Positions 40,532 through 49,310 of a stretch of DNA of 64,000 nt are shown here, one piece after another. Under the pieces are notes generated by a model. The model ran no database searches and was not told where the DNA came from. It saw only the letters and a list, made by a program, of their open reading frames with translations. Both the position numbers and the translations under genes were made by a program. Numbering within the stretch: position 1 is the stretch's first letter; each line of letters opens with the position of its first letter. The DNA is from JABFXX01 sp964419605 (GTDB taxonomy: Bacteria > Myxococcota_A > Polyangia > Haliangiales > Haliangiaceae): assembly GCA_964419605.1 (NCBI GenBank), contig CAYQQM010000017.1, positions 1-64,000 of the forward strand, given 5' to 3'.

Positions 40532-41182
40532 ATGGGCGGCAGCATTCAACTTCAGGGCTTGATCGTCAGAGCCGCGTTAATCAGCTGCGCAAGTGCGATG
40601 GCGGTCGGATGCGCAATCGATCCCGATCGAGGCGAAGCAGCTCCTCTACCGCCTCCGGCTGCGCTACCCCCATCACCCGCGCCCGAAGCACCGCTGCCGC
40701 AGGCATCGGGTATTTACTCCGGGCAGTATCGCGTTCCCGCCAGTGGGGCACTAGCGCAAGCGGCCCAGTTCACCGTCGATAGCGTCGACTGGAGCGTGGT
40801 TGGATCAGCGATCACGCTGCACTACAACTTGCCGGTGGGCCTCGTCGGCGGACACGTTCCGATCACGCTGACGGGCCAACTCGATTCGGGATCCAAACAG
40901 CTCATGCTTGCGGGCGATCATGGAATCGGACTGTGCGTAGCTACGGCCTTCAAGGTCGTATGTCAGGAAGCGTTTTCAGGATTGGGCAGTTTGCCGATCA
41001 GCCAAACGATCGTGGAGAAAACTGCTGCGAAGGACTACGTCGGGCCGATTGCGGAGCGCGTGGCAGTTGCCACGGTCTTTGCCTCCGACCCTATCGGAAC
41101 CATCGATATTGATCTCACGAAACCGGTTGTGGACGATCGGGGTGGCGATGGCAGCGGTGGCGACGGCAGCGGCGACGACTGA
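40532..41182 (+). CDS. Lipoprotein of unknown function
   Basis: 216 residues. The signal peptide ends ASAMAVGC, a lipobox. A Pro-rich acidic linker (about 30-60) leads to a single beta-rich domain (YSGQYRVPASGALA, AITLHYNLPVGLVGGHVPITLTGQL) with two Cys that could form a disulfide. The tail is Gly/Asp/Ser-rich (GGDGSGGDGSGDD). No family recognised. Convergent with the glycosyltransferase gene, 19 bases away. Confidence 0.72.
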   Translation: MGGSIQLQGLIVRAALISCASAMAVGCAIDPDRGEAAPLPPPAALPPSPAPEAPLPQASGIYSGQYRVPASGALAQAAQFTVDSVDWSVVGSAITLHYNLPVGLVGGHVPITLTGQLDSGSKQLMLAGDHGIGLCVATAFKVVCQEAFSGLGSLPISQTIVEKTAAKDYVGPIAERVAVATVFASDPIGTIDIDLTKPVVDDRGGDGSGGDGSGDD

Positions 41183-41201
41183 CCATCCATCGAATAGTCA
41201 G

Positions 41202-42302
41202 CTAACGGTTCGCAAGCACCTGCTCGTAGAGGTGGAGATAATCCCGCTGCATGCGTTCGGCAGAATAGCGATCAAGAGCCACTTGGCGTGCCTGGTTGCC
41301 GAGAGCGCGTCGAGCATCGCGATCGACGACCAGACGCTCCAACCTCTGGCGCAACGCCGACTCATCACGCGCGGGGACAAGGAACCCTGTTTTGCCCTCT
41401 TCGACCACATTCGGAATTCCGCCGACGCTTGTCGAGACAATCGGCAGGGCAGTTGCCATCGCTTCCAGGACGACGAGCGGCATACCTTCGGTATCGGACG
41501 ACATTGCAAAGATATCGAACGCATTGAGTACATCCCGAACGTCGCCGCGGACCCCGAGCAGATGGACGTTGGGCGTTCCACGCGCTTCTTCGCGTAGCGC
41601 GGGCAGGAGTGGGCCGTCGCCGGCAATCACGAGGTGGACGCCGCTCTGCAGTAGCGGCGCTGCCGCGCGGAGCAGCAGGGCGTGATTCTTTTCTTTGGCG
41701 ACTCTTCCTACCGCCCCTATGACGCAGTCGTCCGCCGCAATTCCCAGCTCGGTGCGAATGCGCTGCCCGGCGGCGGGATTGGGTTGAAATTGACCGAGTT
41801 CGATTCCGTTGGCGATCACGTGAAGGCGCGCTTCGTTAATTTCACGCCGCTGGCGCGCAACTGCTGCGGTTTCCTCGGATACAGCCACGAATCCGGCTAC
41901 CAGCTTGCCCGACAGGTTGCCGGCTAGCAGTCGCGTGCCGCGGCGCGGGTTGTATCCGTGTTTGGTGTGAACGACCGCGGCCCCCGCCAGTCGGGCTGCG
42001 GGCGCGCCATAGATCAGCGCCATTCGGTTATGGGTGTGCACCAGATCGATGCTGTGCTTGCGCAACCAACGGCATAACCTCAGGACCAGCATGGGGTCCA
42101 CGCCATCGCGACCGCGCGCAACCCTGGCGACCTGAACACCCGCGTTCCGCAATTCGGCGGCAAACGGCCCATCGGGAGGTGGCGCGAGCGAGAGGACAGA
42201 GACTCTCCAGCCGGCTCGGTGTTGCGATACGGCAAGATCGACCGCCACGCGTTCTTGCCCTCCTAGGGCGAACGACGACAGGATATGTGCAACAGACTTC
42301 AT
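41202..42302 (-). CDS. GT4-family glycosyltransferase
   Basis: 366 residues. GT-B fold: N-terminal SSFALGGQERVAVDLA glycine-rich acceptor loop, HTHNRMALIYGA, then C-terminal VGRVAKEKNHALLLRAA, IAGDGPLLPAL and the EGMPLVVLEAMATALPIVSTSVGGIPNVV motif with the two conserved Glu (EX7E). It transfers an activated sugar for surface polysaccharide or glycan assembly; donor and acceptor are unknown. It overlaps the outer-membrane protein gene upstream by 4 bases (ATGA), so the pair is co-translated. Confidence 0.92.
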   Translation of the reverse strand: MKSVAHILSSFALGGQERVAVDLAVSQHRAGWRVSVLSLAPPPDGPFAAELRNAGVQVARVARGRDGVDPMLVLRLCRWLRKHSIDLVHTHNRMALIYGAPAARLAGAAVVHTKHGYNPRRGTRLLAGNLSGKLVAGFVAVSEETAAVARQRREINEARLHVIANGIELGQFQPNPAAGQRIRTELGIAADDCVIGAVGRVAKEKNHALLLRAAAPLLQSGVHLVIAGDGPLLPALREEARGTPNVHLLGVRGDVRDVLNAFDIFAMSSDTEGMPLVVLEAMATALPIVSTSVGGIPNVVEEGKTGFLVPARDESALRQRLERLVVDRDARRALGNQARQVALDRYSAERMQRDYLHLYEQVLANR

Positions 42303-43621
42303 CGCTGCGGTGCGTCTCTATCGCTGGATGTGGCGCGGTCGCTGCCCCCAATGGCATCGGAGCCATCGACGCGCCGGCCAAAGGACGGTTTCTGACGGGC
42401 TCGCAGCGTGGAGTTGCTGTACACCGCGGTAACCCCGACCATTCCGATATGGATGAGCGACGCCGGAATACCGATCGGCTGGTCGAACTGATAGATGACG
42501 CTGTAGCGCGCCGTTGCGAGCACCGTTTTGGAGATCTCCGTGGCGAAGCCGACGTCGCTCTGAATCGCGTTCCCGGTTCCGATCGCCAAGATCGGTGTCG
42601 CCTCGGCAAGCGGTTCGCTGTGGCGGGCGCCAGCAGAAAACTCGAGCGTGCGCAACTTGAACGGATCGAGCACAACTTGACCGCGAACGGCGACTCGCGA
42701 CGAAGCGGTTGCCGTGCCGAGCTGTAGGTTCATGTTCGCCGCATGGGAAACCTCGATGGACGCGGTTCGCGTTCCTGACCCGTAGAGCACGCTGGCGATG
42801 CCGGTGGGCAGTACAGCTACAGGCCTGGGGCCCGAAGCGATGTACACTTGTTCGACCCCGGCAGCTACAAAGCCGGTCAGTTTGCGCGAAAGATCGCGGT
42901 TCCACCGCACGAGTAGCGCGTCGTTTTGGACAAAATACGCCGGCCTGTCTAACTGGAGCGGCTTAAGCTGCGACGCTCCCACGCGCAGTTCGAGCCCGAT
43001 TTGGTCGCGTCGGAAAACCCGCTGCACCGCGAGGGTTCCTACAATGGAGGCGCTGCGCGCGCTGAGGTCGTCTTGCGGCGCACTTGCGATCGCTTGCAGG
43101 CTCTGCTGCAGCTGCAATTCGCGCGATAGCTCGGATTGCAAGGCTTGGGCGACGGTCAATCGGACCAGGCTAGGGTTTCCGGGGGCTCGGAACTCCGTTT
43201 CTCCAGCGGTGGCGGTTTGCTGTCCCAACAAGAATTGCGTCCCACCCTGGGCAAAGGAGCTCTCGAGCGAAAGTGAAGTAGCCTTCGTGAGCACTGCGAG
43301 CAATCCGATTTCGGCTCGGTTGGTGTAGGTAACCCCCCCAATCTCGGTGAGTCGCAAGATTCCCCCGAACTGATAGCGACCTCGCCAATGCAGGCGTTCA
43401 CTGCCGCGGGCAAAACCGATTGCTGGGCGAAGCTCGAGGAAGGCCGTCGTTACCGTGGAGGGTGTAACGTCGCCGGCTTCGGGATTCGGATCGGGCTCGA
43501 TCTTCGACTGTGTACGCTGCGTAACGCCCAGGTTTGCAGAACCGTCTGCCTCAATGATCGTGTGACCCGCTAACGCGGGCGCGCTTGCGGCCATCGCAAG
43601 ACAGAACACGAGAATGCGCAT
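42299..43621 (-). CDS. Outer-membrane barrel-type protein
   Basis: 440 residues from the ATG at 43621. The signal peptide MRILVFCLAMAASAPALA is followed by long alternating beta strands with few charges, for example RLHWRGRYQFGGILRLTEIGG, SVIYQFDQPIGIPASLIHIG and GMVGVTAVYSN, typical of an outer-membrane barrel. The disordered Arg/Asp/Ser tail after the last strand (RRVDGSDAIGGSDRATSSDRD) is unusual for a barrel. Coupling to a GT4 enzyme suggests a role in polysaccharide export or surface assembly, which is inference. Confidence 0.65.
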   Translation of the reverse strand: MRILVFCLAMAASAPALAGHTIIEADGSANLGVTQRTQSKIEPDPNPEAGDVTPSTVTTAFLELRPAIGFARGSERLHWRGRYQFGGILRLTEIGGVTYTNRAEIGLLAVLTKATSLSLESSFAQGGTQFLLGQQTATAGETEFRAPGNPSLVRLTVAQALQSELSRELQLQQSLQAIASAPQDDLSARSASIVGTLAVQRVFRRDQIGLELRVGASQLKPLQLDRPAYFVQNDALLVRWNRDLSRKLTGFVAAGVEQVYIASGPRPVAVLPTGIASVLYGSGTRTASIEVSHAANMNLQLGTATASSRVAVRGQVVLDPFKLRTLEFSAGARHSEPLAEATPILAIGTGNAIQSDVGFATEISKTVLATARYSVIYQFDQPIGIPASLIHIGMVGVTAVYSNSTLRARQKPSFGRRVDGSDAIGGSDRATSSDRDAPQR

Positions 43622-43639
43622 TGCGCGCGAACCTATCAC

Positions 43640-43695
43640 TTACTGCGCCGAATTCGCAGGGGCCGCGCCCTTACTGCGCCGAATTTCGCAGGGGC
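43640..43695 (+). repeat. Two REP-like repeats (31-bp spacing) before the RAYT gene
   Basis: TTACTGCGCCGAATTCGCAG plus GGGC at 43640-43663 recurs at 43671-43695 with one extra T. Each copy can fold CTGCG/CGCAG as a 5-bp stem with a 7-8-base loop, followed by GGGG. It lies between the outer-membrane protein start and the transposase, as REPs lie near RAYT genes. Confidence 0.65.
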
Positions 43696-43889
43696 ACTTC
43701 GTCCTGCCACTCGCCTCAACTCGATTGCTGATCCCCGGTGACCGAACCGGAAGTAACACGATCGGAGATTTCAAAGCGCTACGATTCGTCCGAAGTTTGG
43801 ACGAATTCCGGCCGTTTCGGACAGAGGCCTGCGTGAAATCGCGCAGTTATCGATGGCGAGGATCTTGCTTTTTGCTCGAGCCACTTGCG

Positions 43890-44813
43890 ATGACGGCGCC
43901 TCGAATGATTCTTCCGGACCGCTTTTACATGGTCACGCGCCGTTGTTCGCAGCGCATGTTCTTGTTGCGTCCGGACCCACAATCAAATCTGAGGTTTCTG
44001 TACTGCCTGATCGAAGCGGCGAATCGGTGGGGCATCACGGTGGTCCTGCCGTCGATGATGAGCAATCATCACCACACGATCATCTACGACCGTCAGGGCC
44101 ATGTGGTCGAGTTTATGCAGCATTTTCACAGCATGTTGGCTCGGAGCATGAACGCTCTGCGCGGGCGGTGGGAGAATTTCTTCTCGACCGAGGAGCCGAG
44201 CTTGGTCGAATTGGTGGATCGGAACGACATTCTTGACAAGCTGACCTATGCGGCGACGAACCCAGTGCAGGCTGGCTTGGTCGAGGAGGTAGCGGACTGG
44301 CCCGGAGTGAATGGCCTGGAGGCGCTGCTTGCGGGACGGCAGGTGAAAGTCCGGCGGCCCGACAAATTCTTTCGCGAAACGGGCGAGATGCCGGAACACG
44401 TGGAGCACACGTTTCAGCTTCCCAACGACGCGCAACGAATCGGCGATGTCGAACAGTTCCTCAACGAACTTCGCGAATCGGTGGCTCGAGCAGAAGCAGA
44501 ATTCGCGCGAAAGCGGGCGGAGGAGGGGCGATTCGTCCTGGGGCGACGAGGCGTGTTACGACAGTCGTGGCGTGATTCGCCCACGAGTCACGAGCCCCGG
44601 CGAGGGCTACGGCCCCGTGTGGCCGCGCGAAGCGAGTGGTCGCGGCGCCAAGCGCTGCAGCGCAATCGATTGTTCATCGACGCCTACCGCGCAGCGCGCA
44701 AGTTGTGGCTGGCGGGTATGGAGGCGATGTTCCCGCGGGGTACGTATTGGTTACGCCGTTTTGCACGAATCCAGGTCGATGAATCGACCGCAGTACCGCT
44801 CATTTCAAACTAA
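43890..44813 (+). CDS. REP-associated tyrosine transposase (Y1_Tnp, IS200-like)
   Basis: 307 residues from the ATG at 43890. The HUH motif is explicit (PSMMSNHHHTIIYD, near 60-70). The family helix has QHFHSMLARSMNALRGRWENFF, and the region KLTYAATNPVQAGLVEEVADWPG holds the expected C-terminal part of the catalytic domain. A basic C-terminal extension of about 110 residues follows. RAYTs nick and rejoin REP hairpins and are usually single-copy, without IS ends; none are seen here. The frame is open upstream to 43614, but those codons cross the REP-like repeats. Confidence 0.87.
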   Translation: MTAPRMILPDRFYMVTRRCSQRMFLLRPDPQSNLRFLYCLIEAANRWGITVVLPSMMSNHHHTIIYDRQGHVVEFMQHFHSMLARSMNALRGRWENFFSTEEPSLVELVDRNDILDKLTYAATNPVQAGLVEEVADWPGVNGLEALLAGRQVKVRRPDKFFRETGEMPEHVEHTFQLPNDAQRIGDVEQFLNELRESVARAEAEFARKRAEEGRFVLGRRGVLRQSWRDSPTSHEPRRGLRPRVAARSEWSRRQALQRNRLFIDAYRAARKLWLAGMEAMFPRGTYWLRRFARIQVDESTAVPLISN

Positions 44814-44834
44814 TCGTTGTCGGCAGGTTCCCTC

Positions 44835-44852
44835 GCGAGCTGCGTAGCTCGC
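44835..44852 (+). terminator. Hairpin after the RAYT gene
   Basis: GCGAGCT-GCGT-AGCTCGC: a 7-bp stem with a 4-base loop, 22 bases after the RAYT stop. No T-run follows. It may be a terminator or another REP-like hairpin. Confidence 0.45.
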
Positions 44853-45038
44853 GCGTCGCGGCGTGGTCGAATGGCTGGTGAATCTCACTCTGAGCACTTC
44901 AACAGAAAGGTCGCAAATCTGATGAGCGCGACGTAGGAGCGCGGCAATACCGATTACTTCCGGTATGGGGCGGACTGGGCGGACTCAGCCAGTTTCTCTG
45001 TTGCTCGGAACCCATGAAAACGCTAAGCTGATTCATGA
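44853..45038. promoter_or_regulatory. Upstream region of higBA
   Basis: Contains a perfect tandem 9-mer GGGCGGACT (44968-44976, 44977-44985) and, around the start codon, the inverted repeat AAGCTGA (45025-45031) / TCAGCTT (45046-45052). The latter overlaps the higB start and is a candidate HigA operator. Confidence 0.45.
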
Positions 45039-45326
45039 ATGATTCTCAGCTTCGCCGATGCTCGGACGGCAGATCTTTGGGCCGGCACCAGAACCGCTCG
45101 GGTGCGGCAATTGCCCTCGGATGTTCAGGTGCGTGCATTCCGCAAGATGGTCAGCATCGACGCAGCGGAACAAGTGGAGGACCTGCGTCAACCGCCATCG
45201 AACAGGCTGGAGAAGCTGAAAGGAGCGCGAGCGGGGCAGCATTCCATTCGCGTCAACGATCAGTGGAGGCTCTGTTTCCGCTGGGCCGGTGGCGCCCACG
45301 ACGTTGAAATCACTGACTACCATTGA
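45039..45326 (+). CDS. higB: HigB-type toxin (RelE/ParE fold)
   Basis: 95 residues, usual length. HigB pattern: DLWAGTRTARVRQLPSDVQVRAFRKMVSIDAAEQVEDLRQPPSNRLEKLKGARAGQHSIRVNDQWRLCFRW, with the Arg and Trp of the RVNDQWRLCF strand typical of ribosome-dependent mRNA interferases. The toxin gene comes first, as in hig loci. An ATG at 45035 is out of frame; the ATG at 45039 fits. Followed 23 bases later by higA. Confidence 0.92.
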   Translation: MILSFADARTADLWAGTRTARVRQLPSDVQVRAFRKMVSIDAAEQVEDLRQPPSNRLEKLKGARAGQHSIRVNDQWRLCFRWAGGAHDVEITDYH

Positions 45327-45349
45327 CCACAAGCGCTGGAGGACAACAC

Positions 45350-45664
45350 ATGACATCGATTCCGAATCGCCGACTTCCGGGACGGGTCACGCCGCATCCG
45401 GGGGAATTTCTCCGTGAGTTGCTCGAGGAGTTAGGGGTCTCGCAAACGAAATTCCACGAGCGTACGGGGATGTCTATGCAACGGATTAGCGAGATCATCA
45501 ACGGGAAGCGGGGAATCACGCCGCAAACGGCCTGGATCCTTGGAGGCGCGTTTGGTCAGTCGCCGAAGTACTGGATGAATCTGCAAGCAATCCACGATCT
45601 TACGAGAACGCGGCCCGCAAAGCCAATGCTGCCGATGCGAGAGGTGCTGAAAGCCGCAGGCTGA
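45350..45664 (+). CDS. higA: HigA-type antitoxin (XRE family)
   Basis: 104 residues. RVTPHPGEFLRELLEELGVSQTKFHERTGMSMQRISEIINGKRGITPQTAWILGGAFGQSPKYWMNLQ is the HigA hallmark: an XRE helix-turn-helix and a helical end. The ATG at 45350 follows TGGAGGA. It neutralises HigB and should bind the inverted repeat at the higB start. Confidence 0.93.
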   Translation: MTSIPNRRLPGRVTPHPGEFLRELLEELGVSQTKFHERTGMSMQRISEIINGKRGITPQTAWILGGAFGQSPKYWMNLQAIHDLTRTRPAKPMLPMREVLKAAG

Positions 45665-46223
45665 GGGTTCTGTGGATGGATAGGACTTCCAATCTCGTGC
45701 CAGCCTCGTGAAATCACAGCCACGCCGTCCGATTTGCGTCCGACCTTCGGCCCTTTTGTCCGCTGGCGCGACCGGTGGCACATGGAGCTCCGGCTTCGCA
45801 GGCGGTCGAACCCGAGGTCGAACTATGGGCGGTTTCGCTTCGCGACAAGCGCGCAATCCGCAATGTGATCGAGGGCACCTCCGGCGCGAAAGATTGGGGT
45901 TGTTTCGTCGATCAGGCGTGAACTACACTGCGGCTTGTTAAGGAACGCGTGTGGCCCCACCCCTAGCGAATCGCGTACCCGCTACGAGCGGTGATATCAT
46001 CGGCCGACTGGTCGATGGTCCGTGTGTAGATTCGGGTGAATTGAACACTGGGCTCAGCGTTGGGGCTCTTGGATCGAGCGCGGGTTTTCAGCCCGAGGAG
46101 CGGGCTACAAATTTCCACCGCCTCGACTTTCGCATAGCGCGGCCGACTACTGGGTTGGCCTACTCAACAGAGCCGTCGTTCGCGCAGGTTCGACCAGAGC
46201 TGAGCCAAGCGAAGCTTTTTCGC
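45665..46223. other. Intergenic, no recognisable gene
   Basis: 559 bases between higA and the FAD protein. Frames are open in places, including an in-frame extension of the FAD gene back to 45951 and a 62-residue frame ending at 45919, but none has a family signature or ribosome binding site. It may contain debris of a lost gene. Confidence 0.4.
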
Positions 46224-47675
46224 ATGCCGTTTGCGCCCATAGCGGTCGGAGATCGCTGCCGAGCGTATGCATCCAAGCTCAGCACCCCGGTCAAAAGCAG
46301 TCCTGAGGCCCCGCCCAAGTTTGATGCGGAGGTGGGGATCATCGGCGCGGGCGCGGCTGGACTCAGCGCAGCACGCACCCTGATTAATGCCGGTGTGAAC
46401 CCCTTGGTCTGGGAAAAGAACGCTGACATCGGGGGACGCGCGGGCCAAGCTACTTTGCCAACCGGCACCACGGTTCCAGTCGGAGCGCAATATGTTCAGT
46501 CCTTTGTCGATGAGCATGGAAAGCCGTACAACCCGCTTTCTGCTGCAGCGATGAAGAAGAAAATCAAGCTGACGAAAGTGACGCTCGATACCAACATGAT
46601 TTTGGGCGACCGTTTGGCAACCAAAGAAGAAATTGAAGCGTTTAACGCAACGCTCGACGCCTTCGAGAAGGCGATCGAGGCCGCGGAGGCGCAAGGCGAC
46701 GTGTCTGTCGAATCGGTGTTGCCGAAGGATCTACCGTTCGAAGACCTTGCAAAAGCAAAAATGGGGCCTCTCGAATATGCGGTGCAATTGGGAAGTCTTT
46801 CAGCGGAATATGTGCGAGGCGACGAGGGCCTGAACGGCAACGACGCAGTGCCTGGTGAGGGCGGCATGCTGGCCGTCCTCAAGGCGAACGTGGGCGATAT
46901 CCCGGTGTTGACCAATACCGCGGTGACCAAGGTGGAGCAGATTCACTTCAATGGAAAACCGTTTGGCTACAAGGTGACGGCCAACGGAAAAACTTTTGTC
47001 GTCAAGTACCTCATTTCCACGGTCCCGCCCATCGTGCTGGCCTCCGGGAAGATCGAATTTGACCCGCCACTGCCAGAGCGGAAACAGGCAGCGCTGAAGG
47101 CGAGCAAGATGGGATTGCTGAACAAAGTCGTGATGGAATTGGATGACGAGTTCGACTTCACGTACAAGGACGGTCAGGTACAGCAACCCAACGAAGAGCT
47201 GCTGGTGAAGAGCGACGCCGCGGCAGCTCCGGTGTCGGTGTTGATGCAACCGAATGGCAAGAAGATGATGATCGGCTTTGTGGGCGGTGACGAAGCGTGG
47301 CGTTTAGAAAATGCCCAGACACCCGACGCAGCTATGGTGGCGTACTTCGTGAACAAATTGCAGCCGGCGTTCAAATCCGAAATCTACAGTCACATCAAGG
47401 CGACGCTCGTTACCCACTGGGGCAAAGAGGGCGGATCCTATTCGTATATTGAGCCCGGCAAAAACCACCTGAGGCAGGACCTTGCGAAGCCCGTCGGCAA
47501 CGTCTACACCGCCGGAGAGGCCTTTGCGGAACCCGGCTACTTTGAGCAGCAGGTCCCCGCTGCCGCCAAATCAGGCCAGGACGCTGCGAAGGCGATCTTA
47601 GCGAAACGGAAACAGGCGCAGCACCACCGCGACCCGGTTCACGCACCTCCGCGGCGCATCGAAGCGGCGAGCTGA
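46224..47675 (+). CDS. FAD-dependent amine-oxidase-like protein
   Basis: 483 residues from the ATG at 46224. The FAD Rossmann motif GIIGAGAAGLSAARTL lies near 35-50, then the second part NADIGGRAGQ. The mid-region carries GEGGMLAVLKAN and the NADPH/FAD strand motif VKYLISTVPP, and the C-terminus the FAD-closing motif GNVYTAGEAFAEPGYFEQQV. It resembles flavin amine oxidases. The protein is rich in Lys and Glu compared with its neighbours, so transfer is possible. The frame is open back to 45951 but that extension shows no conserved residues. Substrate unknown. Confidence 0.82.
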   Translation: MPFAPIAVGDRCRAYASKLSTPVKSSPEAPPKFDAEVGIIGAGAAGLSAARTLINAGVNPLVWEKNADIGGRAGQATLPTGTTVPVGAQYVQSFVDEHGKPYNPLSAAAMKKKIKLTKVTLDTNMILGDRLATKEEIEAFNATLDAFEKAIEAAEAQGDVSVESVLPKDLPFEDLAKAKMGPLEYAVQLGSLSAEYVRGDEGLNGNDAVPGEGGMLAVLKANVGDIPVLTNTAVTKVEQIHFNGKPFGYKVTANGKTFVVKYLISTVPPIVLASGKIEFDPPLPERKQAALKASKMGLLNKVVMELDDEFDFTYKDGQVQQPNEELLVKSDAAAAPVSVLMQPNGKKMMIGFVGGDEAWRLENAQTPDAAMVAYFVNKLQPAFKSEIYSHIKATLVTHWGKEGGSYSYIEPGKNHLRQDLAKPVGNVYTAGEAFAEPGYFEQQVPAAAKSGQDAAKAILAKRKQAQHHRDPVHAPPRRIEAAS

Positions 47676-47690
47676 CACAGCCGTCACTCG

Positions 47691-48146
47691 TCATTCCCCC
47701 TCATCCGGTAACGCTTCAATGGGCGTTTGGCCATTCAGCACGCCGCTGAGTGCCGGCGCGTAATTGTCCATGGTGGCTACGCTCATCAGCACGAGATTTC
47801 GAATCACGGTAGCGGCGTCAGTCACGTTTTCCAGATCGACTCCGCTGCGAAATCGAGCCATACCCGTATCGAAGTGCAATTCGAACGCCCCCACGCGGAG
47901 CGTGCAGTTGATGCGCATGAAAAGTTCAGCGACCGCGGCGCGCTTTGATGGTTCGATCGGTCCTGGCCGAACCACGTAAAACGCGACTTGGCTCACCTCC
48001 TCCTTTGCCTCAAACAGGCAGAGAAACCGACCGTTCTGGCCCTCAAAACCCAATTTCAAAATGGGTTCATCTACGGCTGGCTCAAATCTCCAGCCTTGCT
48101 GCTGGAAAAATACCTTGGCTGTTTCAAGAAGCGGCACAGGTGTCAT
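47691..48146 (-). CDS. YbjN-domain protein
   Basis: 151 residues from the ATG at 48146. The YbjN (PF10722-like) layout is visible: AKVFFQQQGWRFEPAVDEPIL, a central strand FYVVRPGPIEPSKRAAVAELFMRINC, GAFELHFDTGMARFRSGVDLE, and the end helix. YbjN proteins resemble type III secretion chaperones in fold and modulate stress or surface traits. It is convergent with the FAD gene, 15 bases away. Confidence 0.82.
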   Translation of the reverse strand: MTPVPLLETAKVFFQQQGWRFEPAVDEPILKLGFEGQNGRFLCLFEAKEEVSQVAFYVVRPGPIEPSKRAAVAELFMRINCTLRVGAFELHFDTGMARFRSGVDLENVTDAATVIRNLVLMSVATMDNYAPALSGVLNGQTPIEALPDEGE

Positions 48147-48470
48147 TGTACGCCAACGCCTCGGCCTCTGATGCGCGCTCCCCTCAAACCCAATTTCATG
48201 CTCACGCTGCGAAGACGCTTCGTGCAGACCCACGGCTGTGATCGCCGACGTGATCGAGGTAGCGTCTCAGATGGTTACGAGTCGCTGTGCGTTGTCATGC
48301 GCGTCCAACCTCGATCCGAATCTCAGAATCAAAACCACCGCCCCGGTCAAAGCTTGGTTACGGGTCCCAGCGGCGTGCCGCGTACCGACATCACGTCGCG
48401 CACTCCAAGGTCGTCCCGGTGGTGTTTCATCTCGACCAAGCACTTGCGTTACGGCAAAGCTGGCGTCTGG
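48147..48470. other. Intergenic, no recognisable gene
   Basis: About 320 bases between YbjN and the AT-rich promoter. Short open frames on the plus strand (48238, 48287) have no family signature. Confidence 0.4.
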
Positions 48471-48516
48471 TTAGTATAATTAGATATATACTAAGTGGAT
48501 TTATACTAATGGTCGA
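48471..48516 (+). promoter_or_regulatory. AT-rich promoter/operator of the broken ATPase gene
   Basis: TTAGTATA (48471-48478) faces TATACTAA at 48487-48494, which recurs at 48502-48509. This compact AT-rich block with inverted and direct repeats lies just before the ATPase fragment's start codon (48523 or 48532) in otherwise GC-rich DNA. Confidence 0.5.
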
Positions 48517-48522
48517 GCTACG

Positions 48523-49235
48523 GTGGGTGAAATGCTAGTACATCCCGACGATCTCTTTGACCGAGAGCAAGAATGGCGCGACCTTGATACTTTTGTATCG
48601 TCGAACCAGCCCGGCTTGCGCGTCGGCATTGTGTATGGGAGGAGACGCACCGGCAAAAGCTACCTGATTCGTCGTTTGGCTAGGAACGGCCTCTACGTAC
48701 AGGCACTTGAAGAAGAAAAAGCGCCGGCGCTGTAGACCCCATCGTTCGGTTCTGTCAGTTGATCGTTGCGCCCAATCGAGCATTGCTCGACGAGCGCCAA
48801 GGAAGCCAGGTGTGGCGCGAATCCGTCCACACGTGGCGTGCACGAATCCTGGGTCCTCATTTTGAACAAGTGTGCCGAGAATGGCTTTCCCGTTATGCAA
48901 AAACCAGAACGATTGGCGGACGCTGGACGCGCATTGGTAGAGCGTTACTGAACGACCGAAACAACAAGGCGGCCATTGAACTCGATGCAGTGTGTGCAGA
49001 TGCTTCCGGGAAGGTGCTAGCGATTGGTGAGAGCAAATCGAGTGAACAGCTTTGCCAACCCGAAGAACTTCAACGTTTGGAGCGGGCTCGCGTACTTCTG
49101 GGAGACAGGGCGCATCCTCGCGCGAGGTTGATCCTCATGAGTCGCAAAGGATTCGCCAAGGGTCTTCGCCAAGCCGCCCGAGGTCGATCGGACGTTGAAC
49201 TCGTCGATCTCGAGCGGTTGTATGCGGATGCTTGA
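48523..49235 (+). pseudogene. Internally deleted archaeal-type ATPase with DUF234 C-terminus
   Basis: The first part (48523-48735, 70 residues) has the family start DREQEW and P-loop YGRRRTGKSYLIRRL, then stops. The second part begins near 48737 in another frame: VDPIVRFCQLIVAPNRALLDE matches the IADPFLRFW...PNR segment of DUF234, followed by GPHFEQVCREWLSRY and a PD-(D/E)XK-like end (AIELDAVCADASGKVLAIGESK). The intact family is about 450 residues; some 200 central residues and the frame are lost. The AT-rich promoter before it remains. Such ATPases are common in archaea and scattered in bacteria, so horizontal origin is likely. Confidence 0.75.
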
Positions 49236-49310
49236 GTGATGGTGCCACCGCTCTGCAATATGATGAGGCAAAGATAGAAGCCCTGAGAGTGACAGCTCCG
49301 GAGCTCAGCG

